A stretch of DNA of 12,889 nt from CAYFUR01 sp964346275 (lineage in GTDB: Bacteria; Sumerlaeota; Sumerlaeia; SLMS01), in contig CAYFUR010000111.1 of assembly GCA_964346275.1 (NCBI GenBank), positions 1 to 12,889 of the forward strand, given 5' to 3'. Shown here one piece after another: positions 1 to 7,090 of this stretch. The translations under genes and the position numbers were made by a program. How positions within the stretch are numbered: the first letter of the stretch is position 1; the number at the start of each line of letters is the position of its first letter. The notes under the pieces are model-generated. The model was not told where the DNA came from. It saw nothing but the letters and a program-made list of their open reading frames with translations, and did no database searches.

Positions 1-1649
1 CCCATTTGTTTCTCGGCCTTGTGGACACACTTGCGGTGGCAGTCTGGTATGCGCTGGGAAGGCGCGCCTTTTCGCGCCCGGTTGCGGCAATCGGAACGCT
101 CTTCATTGTGCTTCACTGGACTTTTGTCTATTTCGCGGGCACGGGTTATATGGAGAGCTTCGCCATGGCGATTAATGGGGTGTTTCTGCTCGCTCTGGCG
201 TGGCATGGTGAATTGCTCATGCGCCGCGCCAACGGCCATTCCGCTTTGTCTCCATGGATCCCCCTTGTGGCGGGAGGCATTCTTGGCGGCTTGACTATAC
301 TCACGCGGCCGACGGTTCTTGTCACCATGCCGGCTATTGGCTTCGGCCTGCTCTGGCTTCATTGGAAGGCCCTGGGGCGGCATTGGCGGATTCTGGTCCA
401 ACCGGCCGTTTTCGCTTTAATTGTCACTTTGACGATCAGCCCGAATGCAATCCGCCATTCCACAATGTTCGGTATCTGGGCGCCCCTGGGAACGGGGAGC
501 GAACTGAACTTTCACATGGGAAACCGCATAGACGGATGGGGATGGGATGTGTCGAGCCCTGGCATGGAGTTCGGCATTTACCAGAAGATCCCTCTTGTAG
601 AAGGAGGTGTTCCCCCGAGCGTGGAGGCATTCCGCGCGTATTGGCGGGAACGCAACATCGAATACGTGACAAGCCAGACGGGAGATTTTCTGGGAGGACT
701 CGGCCGCAAGGCGCTCCAGATTTGCAACGCCTACGAGATCCCCTGCACCCAGGATTTTGTCTATACAAAGAACCGGTCGCCGCTCTTGAAGGTCCTCCCC
801 GGCCTGGGGCTTTTGCTACCTCTTGGTTTCGCCGGCCTGGGCGGCATGCTCGTGGGCGCCGTCGCGCTCTGGAGGCGCCGAGATTCCGGGAGCGATCTGA
901 ATACGGCGCAAATCTGGGCACGTGCGGTCCTGGTTCTCTGGGTTTTTTGCTATGCTTCCGGCGTGGTGCTTTACCTGGTCATTGCGCGCCACCGGCTTCC
1001 GATTCTTCCTCCTCTTTTTCTTCTCGGCGGGTGGGCGTTGTGGCAAGTCATCGACGGAATCCGCCGGAAAAAACCGCGAACCCTCGGCATCTGGGGCGCG
1101 GCGATTCTGGCCGGAGTCGTTCTCTCCCAACTTCCGGTGGTGCGGACCGATTATTTTGACAAGCACGAACGCTGGTGGACCCGGATAAATCTCGGAACGG
1201 CCCTGATGAAGATGGATCAGCCAATGGAAGCCGTCGCGATGCTGGAAGAAGCACGGGAAATCAAGCCGGAAAAACTCGAGAGTTATAATCAGCTCGCCCT
1301 TGCGTATAGACAAGCGGGGGAATACGATGCTGCCGCCGAGGCCCAGCGCCAGCTCCTCATGCAACTCCGCATGCAATATCCCGGCTATTACATGGTGGAA
1401 GCGGAAGTTTTCGAGCGCCTGGCTCAGCTGCAAATGGAAGCTGGCCAGTTGGAGGATGCCGAGCAGACAGCCCGTAAGCTGGTGCGGCTCGTGCCGAATT
1501 CCCCGCAAACCCATTATGTCCTCGGCCTGGCGTTACAGCGGCAAGGCGAGCTGGACGAGGCCCTTGTCGAGTGGCGGCGCGCACTGGATCTGGCTCCTGG
1601 ATTTCCACCGGCACGGCAGGCAATGGAGGAGTTCGGCCGCGGCGAGTAG
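1..1649 (+). CDS. GT39/PMT-type membrane glycosyltransferase with C-terminal TPR repeats (5' end outside window)
   Basis: The reading frame is open to the left edge (the codon before the first possible TTG start encodes His), so the N-terminus, including the first luminal loop where GT-C enzymes carry their catalytic acidic motif, is missing. Numbering from base 6, residues about 1-375 are multi-helix membrane protein with GT39-like landmarks: GYMESF near 48-53, TRPTVL near 100-105, NFHMGNR near 168-174 and RHRLPILPP near 328-336. After the last helix (about 360-377) comes a soluble region, about 390-535, with three to four TPRs (e.g. INLGTALMKMDQPMEAV, VLGLALQRQGELDEAL). Family knowledge: such proteins use polyprenyl-phosphate sugars to glycosylate proteins or lipids on the outer face of the membrane. 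The TPR part is likely on that same face and could recruit the acceptor. It ends 33 bp from the convergent treZ stop. Substrate unknown. Confidence 0.8.
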   Translation, partial: HLFLGLVDTLAVAVWYALGRRAFSRPVAAIGTLFIVLHWTFVYFAGTGYMESFAMAINGVFLLALAWHGELLMRRANGHSALSPWIPLVAGGILGGLTILTRPTVLVTMPAIGFGLLWLHWKALGRHWRILVQPAVFALIVTLTISPNAIRHSTMFGIWAPLGTGSELNFHMGNRIDGWGWDVSSPGMEFGIYQKIPLVEGGVPPSVEAFRAYWRERNIEYVTSQTGDFLGGLGRKALQICNAYEIPCTQDFVYTKNRSPLLKVLPGLGLLLPLGFAGLGGMLVGAVALWRRRDSGSDLNTAQIWARAVLVLWVFCYASGVVLYLVIARHRLPILPPLFLLGGWALWQVIDGIRRKKPRTLGIWGAAILAGVVLSQLPVVRTDYFDKHERWWTRINLGTALMKMDQPMEAVAMLEEAREIKPEKLESYNQLALAYRQAGEYDAAAEAQRQLLMQLRMQYPGYYMVEAEVFERLAQLQMEAGQLEDAEQTARKLVRLVPNSPQTHYVLGLALQRQGELDEALVEWRRALDLAPGFPPARQAMEEFGRGE

Positions 1650-1682
1650 ATGCAAAGGTTCAGCCGTTCGAGCTGGCCATTT

Positions 1683-3422
1683 TCAATTTCTGGAACCGAG
1701 AATTGCAACCGAATGACCGCCAGCAAAAGCTGTGTTGTGCTCGATCCTGATATCCCCCGACACGAGAAGCGTCTCCGCCGGGAGGCCGGGAACGAGCGGA
1801 ATCTCGGCCCGGTTGCCGGAAAAATTCACCAGGATCTGGTGGCTTCCCCGCCTGAGCGCGAGCCATCCGGCTTCTTCGTCGAAGATGACGGTGAGATTCC
1901 CGAAGGACGGCGCACGCAGATCGCCCCGCTCTTTCCGCAGCGTGATTAGCCGTCTATACCAGGTCAGGAAAGAGGCGTGCGGCTCTTCTTCTCTCTCCTC
2001 CCAATTGAGCTTCGACCGGTGGAAGGTTTCCGCGGCCTGCGGATCGGGCACATCCTCGGGCTTCCAGCCGAAATCGCGGAACTCTTCCCTGCGGCCTTTG
2101 CGAACGGCCTCTCCCAGATCCGGGTCCTGGTGGTCCGTGAAATACTGAAAGGGCGAGGAAGCCCCCCATTCCTCTCCCATGAAGATCATCGGAACAAAAG
2201 GCCCCGCGAGTACCAGCGCCGCCGCGATGCGCGCCTTTTCGGGAGACACAAGGTGGGACAGCCGTTCTCCCATGGCGCGATTGCCGACTTGGTCATGATT
2301 CTGTATATAACCCAGGAAACGCCCGGCCGGGATTCCCTCGGGACGCCGCCCATGGCGCCGCCGGCGGTCCGGCGAGTGAATGCCATCATACACAAAGGCT
2401 TGTTCGAGGGACTTTGCCAGATGAGACAGGAGCCCGAAATCCGCATAGTAGCCCCTCTTCTCACCCGTCATTATGGTATGAAGGCAATGGTGGAAATCGT
2501 CGCTCCACTGGGCGTCCATGCCATGGCCGCCCAGTTGCCTGGCCTGGACGATGCGCGGATCGTTGAGGTCGCTTTCCGCGATGAGGCCGAAACGCTTGCC
2601 AAGCTGCCGGCCCAGCGTTTCGACTTCTTCCGCCATCTCCTCGAGAAGATGCCTGGCCGATCGATCGAAAAACGCATGCACAGCGTCTAGACGCAGCGCG
2701 TCGATCCGATAATCACGCAGCCACATGAGCGCGTTGTCGATAAAGAACCGGCGCACCTCGTCGCTGTCTTCTCCATCCAGGTTCACAGCCTCCCCCCACA
2801 CCGTGTGGTAATTGCCGGTGAGGTAGGGGGCGAACTTGCCCAGATAATTGCCCTCCGGCCCGAAGTGATTATAGACAACGTCCAGAATCACCGCGAGCCC
2901 TTCCCGGTGGCACGCATCCACAAAGCGCTTGAGCCCGTCCGGGCCGCCATAGGGCTCGAAAGGCGCGAACAGCGTGACTCCGTCGTATCCCCAGCCCCGC
3001 TCGCCCGAGAACGTATTCACGGGCATCAGCTCCACGTGGGTGATCCCAAGATCGCGGAGAGAGCCAAGTTTCTCGATCGCGGCATCGAATGTCCCGGCGG
3101 GCGTAAATGTCCCGATGTGCAGCTCATAGATAATGGCTGAATCGAGCGGGGGTGCCTGGAAATTCTCCTGCTTCCAGGGAAACTGTCCGTGATCGACTCT
3201 TACCGAGGCTGCGTGAGGGCCTTCGGGCTGGCGTGCCGAGCGAGGATCGGGAAAGGGGCCCTCGCCGTCGACGAAGTAGGCATAGCGCGTTCCATCGGAA
3301 GCGGAGTCATGGCGATACATCCACCATCCCCCCGCCGCGCGTTCCATGGCGTGCCGGCGGCCATCCACCTCGATTTCCACGGCTTCTGGTTTGGGCGCCC
3401 AGACGCGAAAGACAAAAGACAT
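1683..3422 (-). CDS. treZ: Malto-oligosyltrehalose trehalohydrolase TreZ
   Basis: Cytoplasmic GH13 enzyme that hydrolyses maltooligosyl-trehalose to release free trehalose, the second step of the TreY-TreZ pathway. The 579 residues match the usual family length. An N-terminal beta-sandwich (about 1-95, opening VFRVWAPKPEAVEIEV) precedes the catalytic barrel with YELHIGTFTPAGTF (99-112) and the TreZ-typical GWGYDGV (143-149). GH13 regions are intact: region I DVVYNH (181-186), region II DALRLDAVH with nucleophile D246, region III IAESD with acid/base E283, and region IV NHD with D377. A C-terminal beta domain ends the protein. The ATG is preceded by AGGAG (3429-3433) at 6-nt spacing, which fixes the start. 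The gene begins 15 nt after the treY stop, so it is almost certainly co-transcribed with treY. Nothing looks broken. Confidence 0.96.
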   Translation of the reverse strand: MSFVFRVWAPKPEAVEIEVDGRRHAMERAAGGWWMYRHDSASDGTRYAYFVDGEGPFPDPRSARQPEGPHAASVRVDHGQFPWKQENFQAPPLDSAIIYELHIGTFTPAGTFDAAIEKLGSLRDLGITHVELMPVNTFSGERGWGYDGVTLFAPFEPYGGPDGLKRFVDACHREGLAVILDVVYNHFGPEGNYLGKFAPYLTGNYHTVWGEAVNLDGEDSDEVRRFFIDNALMWLRDYRIDALRLDAVHAFFDRSARHLLEEMAEEVETLGRQLGKRFGLIAESDLNDPRIVQARQLGGHGMDAQWSDDFHHCLHTIMTGEKRGYYADFGLLSHLAKSLEQAFVYDGIHSPDRRRRHGRRPEGIPAGRFLGYIQNHDQVGNRAMGERLSHLVSPEKARIAAALVLAGPFVPMIFMGEEWGASSPFQYFTDHQDPDLGEAVRKGRREEFRDFGWKPEDVPDPQAAETFHRSKLNWEEREEEPHASFLTWYRRLITLRKERGDLRAPSFGNLTVIFDEEAGWLALRRGSHQILVNFSGNRAEIPLVPGLPAETLLVSGDIRIEHNTAFAGGHSVAILGSRN

Positions 3423-3437
3423 TTCAGGCTCCTTGGA

Positions 3438-6083
3438 TTATGCGGTCACGAAAACGGCAGCGGGGAAGCGGGCGAACAACTCGCCGGGGGAAACGGGGCC
3501 GCGGCCTCTTTCCACCCCCGTGAAGAGATCGCGCCACTGGCCGGCGGGGAAATCCACTGTCGTCTCGCCCCAGCCTTCGGAAAGATGGGTCGAAAGGCGC
3601 TGGACCATCACGAGAACATGCGTTCCACGGCGGAAAGCGATGAGCGATTCCGCATGAGGCCCGGTCACGGTCAGCGGGATATAGGCGGCGTCTTCGGTAA
3701 ACCACTGGGGATTGTTCCGCCTCAGGTGGAGCAGGCGCGTCATGGCGAACATTTTCGGAGCACCCGAGTCCCAGTCCTGGGGAACTTCCCCTTCGCCAAG
3801 GTTCTCAATTCCTTCCAGGATCTCCAGCCGCCGGGCGTAATCCACGGGCCGCCGGTTGTCCGGATCCACCAGGCTGCCATCCCAAAGCTCGGTGCCCTGG
3901 TAGATATCCGGGATGCCGGGACAGGTCATCTTGAAGATCATCTGCCCAAGGGAATTGCTCCAGGCCGCGGGCAAGATTTCTCCCACGAATTCTTCGAGGC
4001 TTTGGATGAACGATTCATCTTTCAGAAGTGTTTGTATCGCTTTGGCCAGAGCCGCCTCATATTCCTCGTTCTGGCGCGTCCAGCTTGTGTGGTCTTTTGC
4101 CTCGCGAACAGCTTTCATCATATAATCGGTCAGGCGCTGCTCGTTGATGGGCCAGGTGCCGACGAGAGTCTGGAAAAGGAGATAGAGAGTCCGCGCGTCC
4201 AGCACATCCTCTTTCAGCAGTGCCTTGTGATCTTTAAACCACTGGCGAACGCGCTCGCCCCAGCGCTCCGGGATTTCAGACAGAACCGCAAGCCGGGCCC
4301 GGACATCTTCACTCCGCTTGGTATCGTGAGTCGAGGTCGTCAGCATCCCATTGGGATGGCGGGCGTGGCGGAGCTTTTGCGCCTCGTGGAAATCTTTCAG
4401 AGGAAGGCCGAATTTTCTGGGGTTGCTTCCCACTTCATTGAGCGCGGGAAAGCGCAAGTATGTGTAGAACGTGGTGTCTTCCACGCCCTTGGCCATCACG
4501 GGTCCGGTAAACTGTTGGAAGCGCATGACAAATTCGCCTTCCTGGGGCCCCGTGTGCCGGAGCAGAAGCAAATCGCGAAGGAAGCTGATGAGATCGTTGT
4601 CCAGATCGTGCCGCCGTTCGGTGATCTCCGCGGCGATGTCTTCGATGATTTGCTTGTCTTCGGACCTCAGCCTTCCGGCCTCCGCTTCCACATAGGTGCG
4701 ATAGACGGGCATGGAGACGGCGAACTCTGTCAGTGCGGCGCGCAAGTCGTCCCGCGTATAGTCCCGGAATTCCCGCCTTTCTTCGCAGATGACCAGCAGC
4801 AGCTCTGTCAAACGCGCGAGATCGCTTCCCAGCAGGTTGAGAACGGCATCGATTTTCTTCTCCCGCACGATGTCTTCGTATTCTTCGTCCTCGCCGGTCA
4901 GCTCCTCGTAAAGCTTTGTCAGGGCGTCTTCCGCATTGGGGTCGATGAGGACCTGGAGAGTATCCTCGAGGAAATCATAGCCCGTGGTGCCATCGACGGG
5001 CCATTCCGCCGGAAGGGACTCGCCGCGGTGGAGAATCTTCTCGACGACGATCCAGGTTTCGGGAGCCCTCTGGCGCAGCCGCTCCAGGTACTCATGCGGG
5101 TTGCGCATCCCATCGGGGTGATCGACGCGAAGGCCGTCCAGCACTCCCGAGCGAATCCAGGCGAGGATCAGCTCGTGGGTTTCCTGAAAGACTTCCGGAT
5201 TCTCGACCCGGATGCCGATCAAGTCGTTGATATCGAAGAATCGCCGGTATCCCAGATCGCGGCTCGACGCCCGCCAGTAGGAAAGCCGGAAGTTCTGGCC
5301 TTCCAGGAACTCGTGCAGACGCTCTTCATCGTTGTTTACGGCATTGACCACTTCGTCCAGCGCATAGCCGATCGTGGGCTGCTCATTCAGAAGCCGGGCG
5401 AGCTGGTGGCCGAGCACCGCCTTCATTCGGTGGCGCCTTTCGATCTGATCCGCCTCGGTCATGCTGGGTAGCGGCATCAAATCGAGAGAGTCGGCGATAA
5501 CACGCAACTCATCGTTGGCGACGCGGTTGGCCGCTTCTTCCAAAAGGGGCTGGAGAGAGCGCGGCGCCACGGGAAACTCGTTCTCGTAGTAAGCAATGAA
5601 GAACTCCGCATCGCGGCGCTTGATTTCGATCTCCCCCTTGCCGAGCACCCGCCCGTAGTGATCCCCGAGCACCGGCAGCAGCACCTTGTTGCCAAAACGG
5701 GAATTGGGATGATCCCAATCCACATCGAAATAGGAGGCGTAAAGGCTGGAGGGACCATTTTCGAGGACATCCCACCACCAGCGGTTTTCCCGGCCCGAGA
5801 CGGCCATATGGTTGGGAACGATATCCAGCACCAGGCCGAGGGATGAGTCATGGACGGCGGCCTGGAGGCGGCGGAATCCCTGCTGGCCGCCAAGGGCCGG
5901 ATTCACCTCTTTCGGATCGGCTACATCGTATCCGTGGGTGCTGCCCGCCGAAGGCTTCAAGACGGGCGAGAGGTAAACATGGCTGATCCCGAGCCGAGCC
6001 AGGTAGTCAGTGATTTCGCTGAGATCGTCGAAGGTAAATTCCGGATTCAACTGAATCCGGTAGGTTGCGCTGATTGGCGCCAT
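3438..6083 (-). CDS. treY: Malto-oligosyltrehalose synthase TreY
   Basis: Intramolecular transglucosylase that converts the reducing-end alpha-1,4 linkage of a maltooligosaccharide to alpha,alpha-1,1, giving maltooligosyl-trehalose for TreZ. At 881 residues it is within the family range. It starts with the TreY-like TYRIQLNPEFTFDD (7-20), followed by YLSPVLKPSAGSTHGYDV (37-54). Catalytic regions: I DIVPNHM (87-93), II GLRVDHPDG with nucleophile D321, III VVEKIL with E348, and IV STHDTKRSEDVRARL with D587. WPVDGTTGYDF (361-371) and the CPGIPDIYQGTELW block (721-734) are TreY hallmarks. The ATG has GGGAG (6091-6095) 7 nt upstream. First gene of a treYZ operon. No treX or glgX debranching gene accompanies it here, so debranched substrate must come from elsewhere in the genome. 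No obvious sigma-70 promoter was found upstream. Confidence 0.96.
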   Translation of the reverse strand: MAPISATYRIQLNPEFTFDDLSEITDYLARLGISHVYLSPVLKPSAGSTHGYDVADPKEVNPALGGQQGFRRLQAAVHDSSLGLVLDIVPNHMAVSGRENRWWWDVLENGPSSLYASYFDVDWDHPNSRFGNKVLLPVLGDHYGRVLGKGEIEIKRRDAEFFIAYYENEFPVAPRSLQPLLEEAANRVANDELRVIADSLDLMPLPSMTEADQIERRHRMKAVLGHQLARLLNEQPTIGYALDEVVNAVNNDEERLHEFLEGQNFRLSYWRASSRDLGYRRFFDINDLIGIRVENPEVFQETHELILAWIRSGVLDGLRVDHPDGMRNPHEYLERLRQRAPETWIVVEKILHRGESLPAEWPVDGTTGYDFLEDTLQVLIDPNAEDALTKLYEELTGEDEEYEDIVREKKIDAVLNLLGSDLARLTELLLVICEERREFRDYTRDDLRAALTEFAVSMPVYRTYVEAEAGRLRSEDKQIIEDIAAEITERRHDLDNDLISFLRDLLLLRHTGPQEGEFVMRFQQFTGPVMAKGVEDTTFYTYLRFPALNEVGSNPRKFGLPLKDFHEAQKLRHARHPNGMLTTSTHDTKRSEDVRARLAVLSEIPERWGERVRQWFKDHKALLKEDVLDARTLYLLFQTLVGTWPINEQRLTDYMMKAVREAKDHTSWTRQNEEYEAALAKAIQTLLKDESFIQSLEEFVGEILPAAWSNSLGQMIFKMTCPGIPDIYQGTELWDGSLVDPDNRRPVDYARRLEILEGIENLGEGEVPQDWDSGAPKMFAMTRLLHLRRNNPQWFTEDAAYIPLTVTGPHAESLIAFRRGTHVLVMVQRLSTHLSEGWGETTVDFPAGQWRDLFTGVERGRGPVSPGELFARFPAAVFVTA

Positions 6084-6365
6084 GCATTGTCTCCCAATTC
6101 TATTTGAAACAGACTGGCCAGCTTGGAGGGCATACCATCCACCCCTGCGTCTGCAGACATTCTCTCAGAAATGATACCCGAGACCGTGCTCTTTCTGGCA
6201 ACTGCTATTGGCCGCGTCTTCCGGGCCGGCTGTTGTCTGGCGGGGCGTGGTTCTATAAGGCCCGCCTTGCTGGCTTGTTCGCGGGGAATCAACCGCTTTC
6301 GCCGGAAATTCGCTTTTGTTGTCGCTGAGAGAAGGGGCCAGGAGCGTGCCGGGACATAAAGGAAA
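6084..6365 (-). other. treY leader / promoter region
   Basis: About 280 nt between the pilin terminator and treY with no credible gene. Any treYZ promoter should be here because the terminator upstream is strong. On the - strand I see TTGCCA (6196-6201) and TATCAT (6171-6176), separated by 19 bp, longer than the sigma-70 optimum; a TATAGA element near 6252-6257 lacks a partner. The only convincing element is the treY ribosome binding site GGGAG at 6091-6095. The short frames across this stretch look like chance. Confidence 0.3.
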
Positions 6366-6391
6366 GAGAGCGGGCTGGAAAGCCCGCTCTC
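6366..6391 (-). terminator. Intrinsic terminator of the pilin gene
   Basis: A perfect 11-bp GC-rich inverted repeat (GAGAGCGGGCT against AGCCCGCTCTC) encloses a 4-nt loop at 6377-6380. On the - strand it begins 29 nt beyond the prepilin stop and is followed by a T-rich tail (TTTCCTTTAT). It should end the pilin transcript and separate it from treYZ. The U-tract is interrupted, so some read-through is possible. Confidence 0.8.
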
Positions 6392-6419
6392 GATCGATCT
6401 AGCTCGTGTGAGGCTTAAC

Positions 6420-6788
6420 TTAGGAGCCGTCGTCCTGCGGGAAGGTGTGGGGGAACGGATCCTGGGTCGCCAGGCTGCAGGCGGGATCTTCGTTCACGGC
6501 GTTGATGGTGTAGTCGCCGCCACCGGGGCAAACCGGGCTGCTGCGGATGTAAAGTTCGCTGCCAACGAGGTCGCCCCAAGTCGGGGTGGCGGTTGCACCG
6601 GCATTCTCTTCGAGGGCCCACTGCTGCTTGGCGCCATCGATCTTGCTCTGGTTTTCCTGGCAGGCGTTGCGGCGAGAAATTTCGCGAGCACGCAGGAAGC
6701 TGGGAACGGCGATCGCGATGAGGATACCAATGATGGCAACCACGATCATGATCTCAACGAGTGTGAAGCCTTTGTTACGACGAATCAT
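6420..6788 (-). CDS. Type IV prepilin / pseudopilin-like protein
   Basis: A 122-residue precursor with a canonical class III signal: short basic leader MIRRNKG, predicted prepilin-peptidase cleavage between G7 and F8, Glu at mature position 5 (E12), and the hydrophobic helix FTLVEIMIVVAIIGILIAIA. The helix continues through PSFLRAREISRRNACQENQ into a small C-terminal domain with CPGGGDYTI (87-95) and Cys104, so C87-C104 may form the disulphide that closes a pilin D-loop; C43 lies in the helix. The mature protein, about 115 residues, is short for a major pilin but normal for the standalone pilin-like proteins of PVC and related bacteria. It is assembled in the inner membrane by a type IV pilus, type II secretion or competence machinery, none of which is encoded here. 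The start has AGGAG at 6797-6801, 8 nt upstream. A sigma-54-type promoter precedes it and a strong terminator follows. Whether it is a major pilin or a pseudopilin cannot be told. Confidence 0.92.
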   Translation of the reverse strand: MIRRNKGFTLVEIMIVVAIIGILIAIAVPSFLRAREISRRNACQENQSKIDGAKQQWALEENAGATATPTWGDLVGSELYIRSSPVCPGGGDYTINAVNEDPACSLATQDPFPHTFPQDDGS

Positions 6789-6820
6789 GTGAATCGCTCC
6801 TGGAAGGGGTGTTGATCTTT

Positions 6821-6835
6821 CGGACTCTTTGTCCG
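6821..6835 (-). promoter_or_regulatory. 5'-UTR stem-loop of the pilin mRNA
   Basis: CGGAC and GTCCG form a perfect 5-bp stem with a 5-nt loop, reading on the - strand. It starts about 9 nt after the start point predicted from the sigma-54 element and lies well before the ribosome binding site. Hairpins near a 5' end commonly protect abundant mRNAs from decay. That role here is inference, and the stem is short. Confidence 0.35.
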
Positions 6836-6852
6836 TTGTTCCCCAAAACCTA

Positions 6853-6870
6853 ATGCACCGAAAGTGCCAA
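6853..6870 (-). promoter_or_regulatory. Sigma-54 (-24/-12) promoter of the pilin gene
   Basis: The - strand reads TTGGCAC, TTTCG, GTGCAT. The invariant GG (6868-6867) and GC (6856-6855) are exactly 10 nt apart, and TGGCAC is a perfect -24 box. The only departure from TGGCAC-N5-TTGCA is a G in place of the first T of the -12 box. The predicted start point is near 6843, giving a leader of about 55 nt before the ATG. Sigma-54 control of pilin genes by PilR-type activators is established in Pseudomonas, Myxococcus and Geobacter; here it follows from the sequence match and placement. Confidence 0.72.
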
Positions 6871-7004
6871 CGATCTCCGCATGCCTCGCGGGAAACGATT
6901 GTTCTTTGTTAAGTCCAGAAAAACCAGATTTTTAGACGGCGCGTGGCTAGCGATCTATACCCGGTTTCAAACCGATCCGCCCGGCTTCGTTTCTGTTCGA
7001 ATCC

Positions 7005-7025
7005 TTACCCAAGGGTAACACCCTT
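7005..7025. promoter_or_regulatory. Interleaved inverted repeats, candidate enhancer-binding site
   Basis: Two perfect dyads share a half-site: TTACCC-AA-GGGTAA (7005-7018) and AAGGGT-AAC-ACCCTT (7011-7025 inclusive). The cluster is centred about 170 bp upstream of the predicted sigma-54 start point, in the range where sigma-54 activators bind. It follows the pseudokinase stop, but neither hairpin is followed by a T-run on the - strand, so it does not look like an intrinsic terminator. Between it and the promoter is an A/T-rich stretch (about 6900-6935) that could allow looping. Confidence 0.4.
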
Positions 7026-7090
7026 CCCACTTATTGTTTCTGATTTTTCCCAGGAATCGTCGAGATTCATTTTTCTCCTGATAATTCTGT

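Noticed and set aside
254..1514. Open frames on both strands overlapping the GT39-TPR gene (254-1159 +, 436-921 -, 816-1514 -).
   Set aside because: They are Arg/Pro/Gly-rich shadow translations without domains, while the main frame shows clear membrane helices and TPRs.
1650..1682. Possible bidirectional terminator between the convergent GT39-TPR and treZ genes.
   Set aside because: Only a 4-bp CAGC/GCTG pairing is visible in this 33-nt gap, with no adjacent T-run on either strand beyond short patches.
3189..5471. A 760-codon open frame on the + strand opposite treY and the start of treZ.
   Set aside because: It lies antisense to two unmistakable GH13 enzymes with intact catalytic motifs. 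Its translation is low-complexity Gly/His/Val/Phe-rich with no recognisable domain, as expected from codon bias of GC-rich genes read in reverse.
6047..6359. Small frames in the treY leader (6047-6292 -, 6074-6328 +, 6123-6359 +).
   Set aside because: They begin at TTG or lack spaced ribosome binding sites, have no recognisable features, and one runs into treY out of frame.
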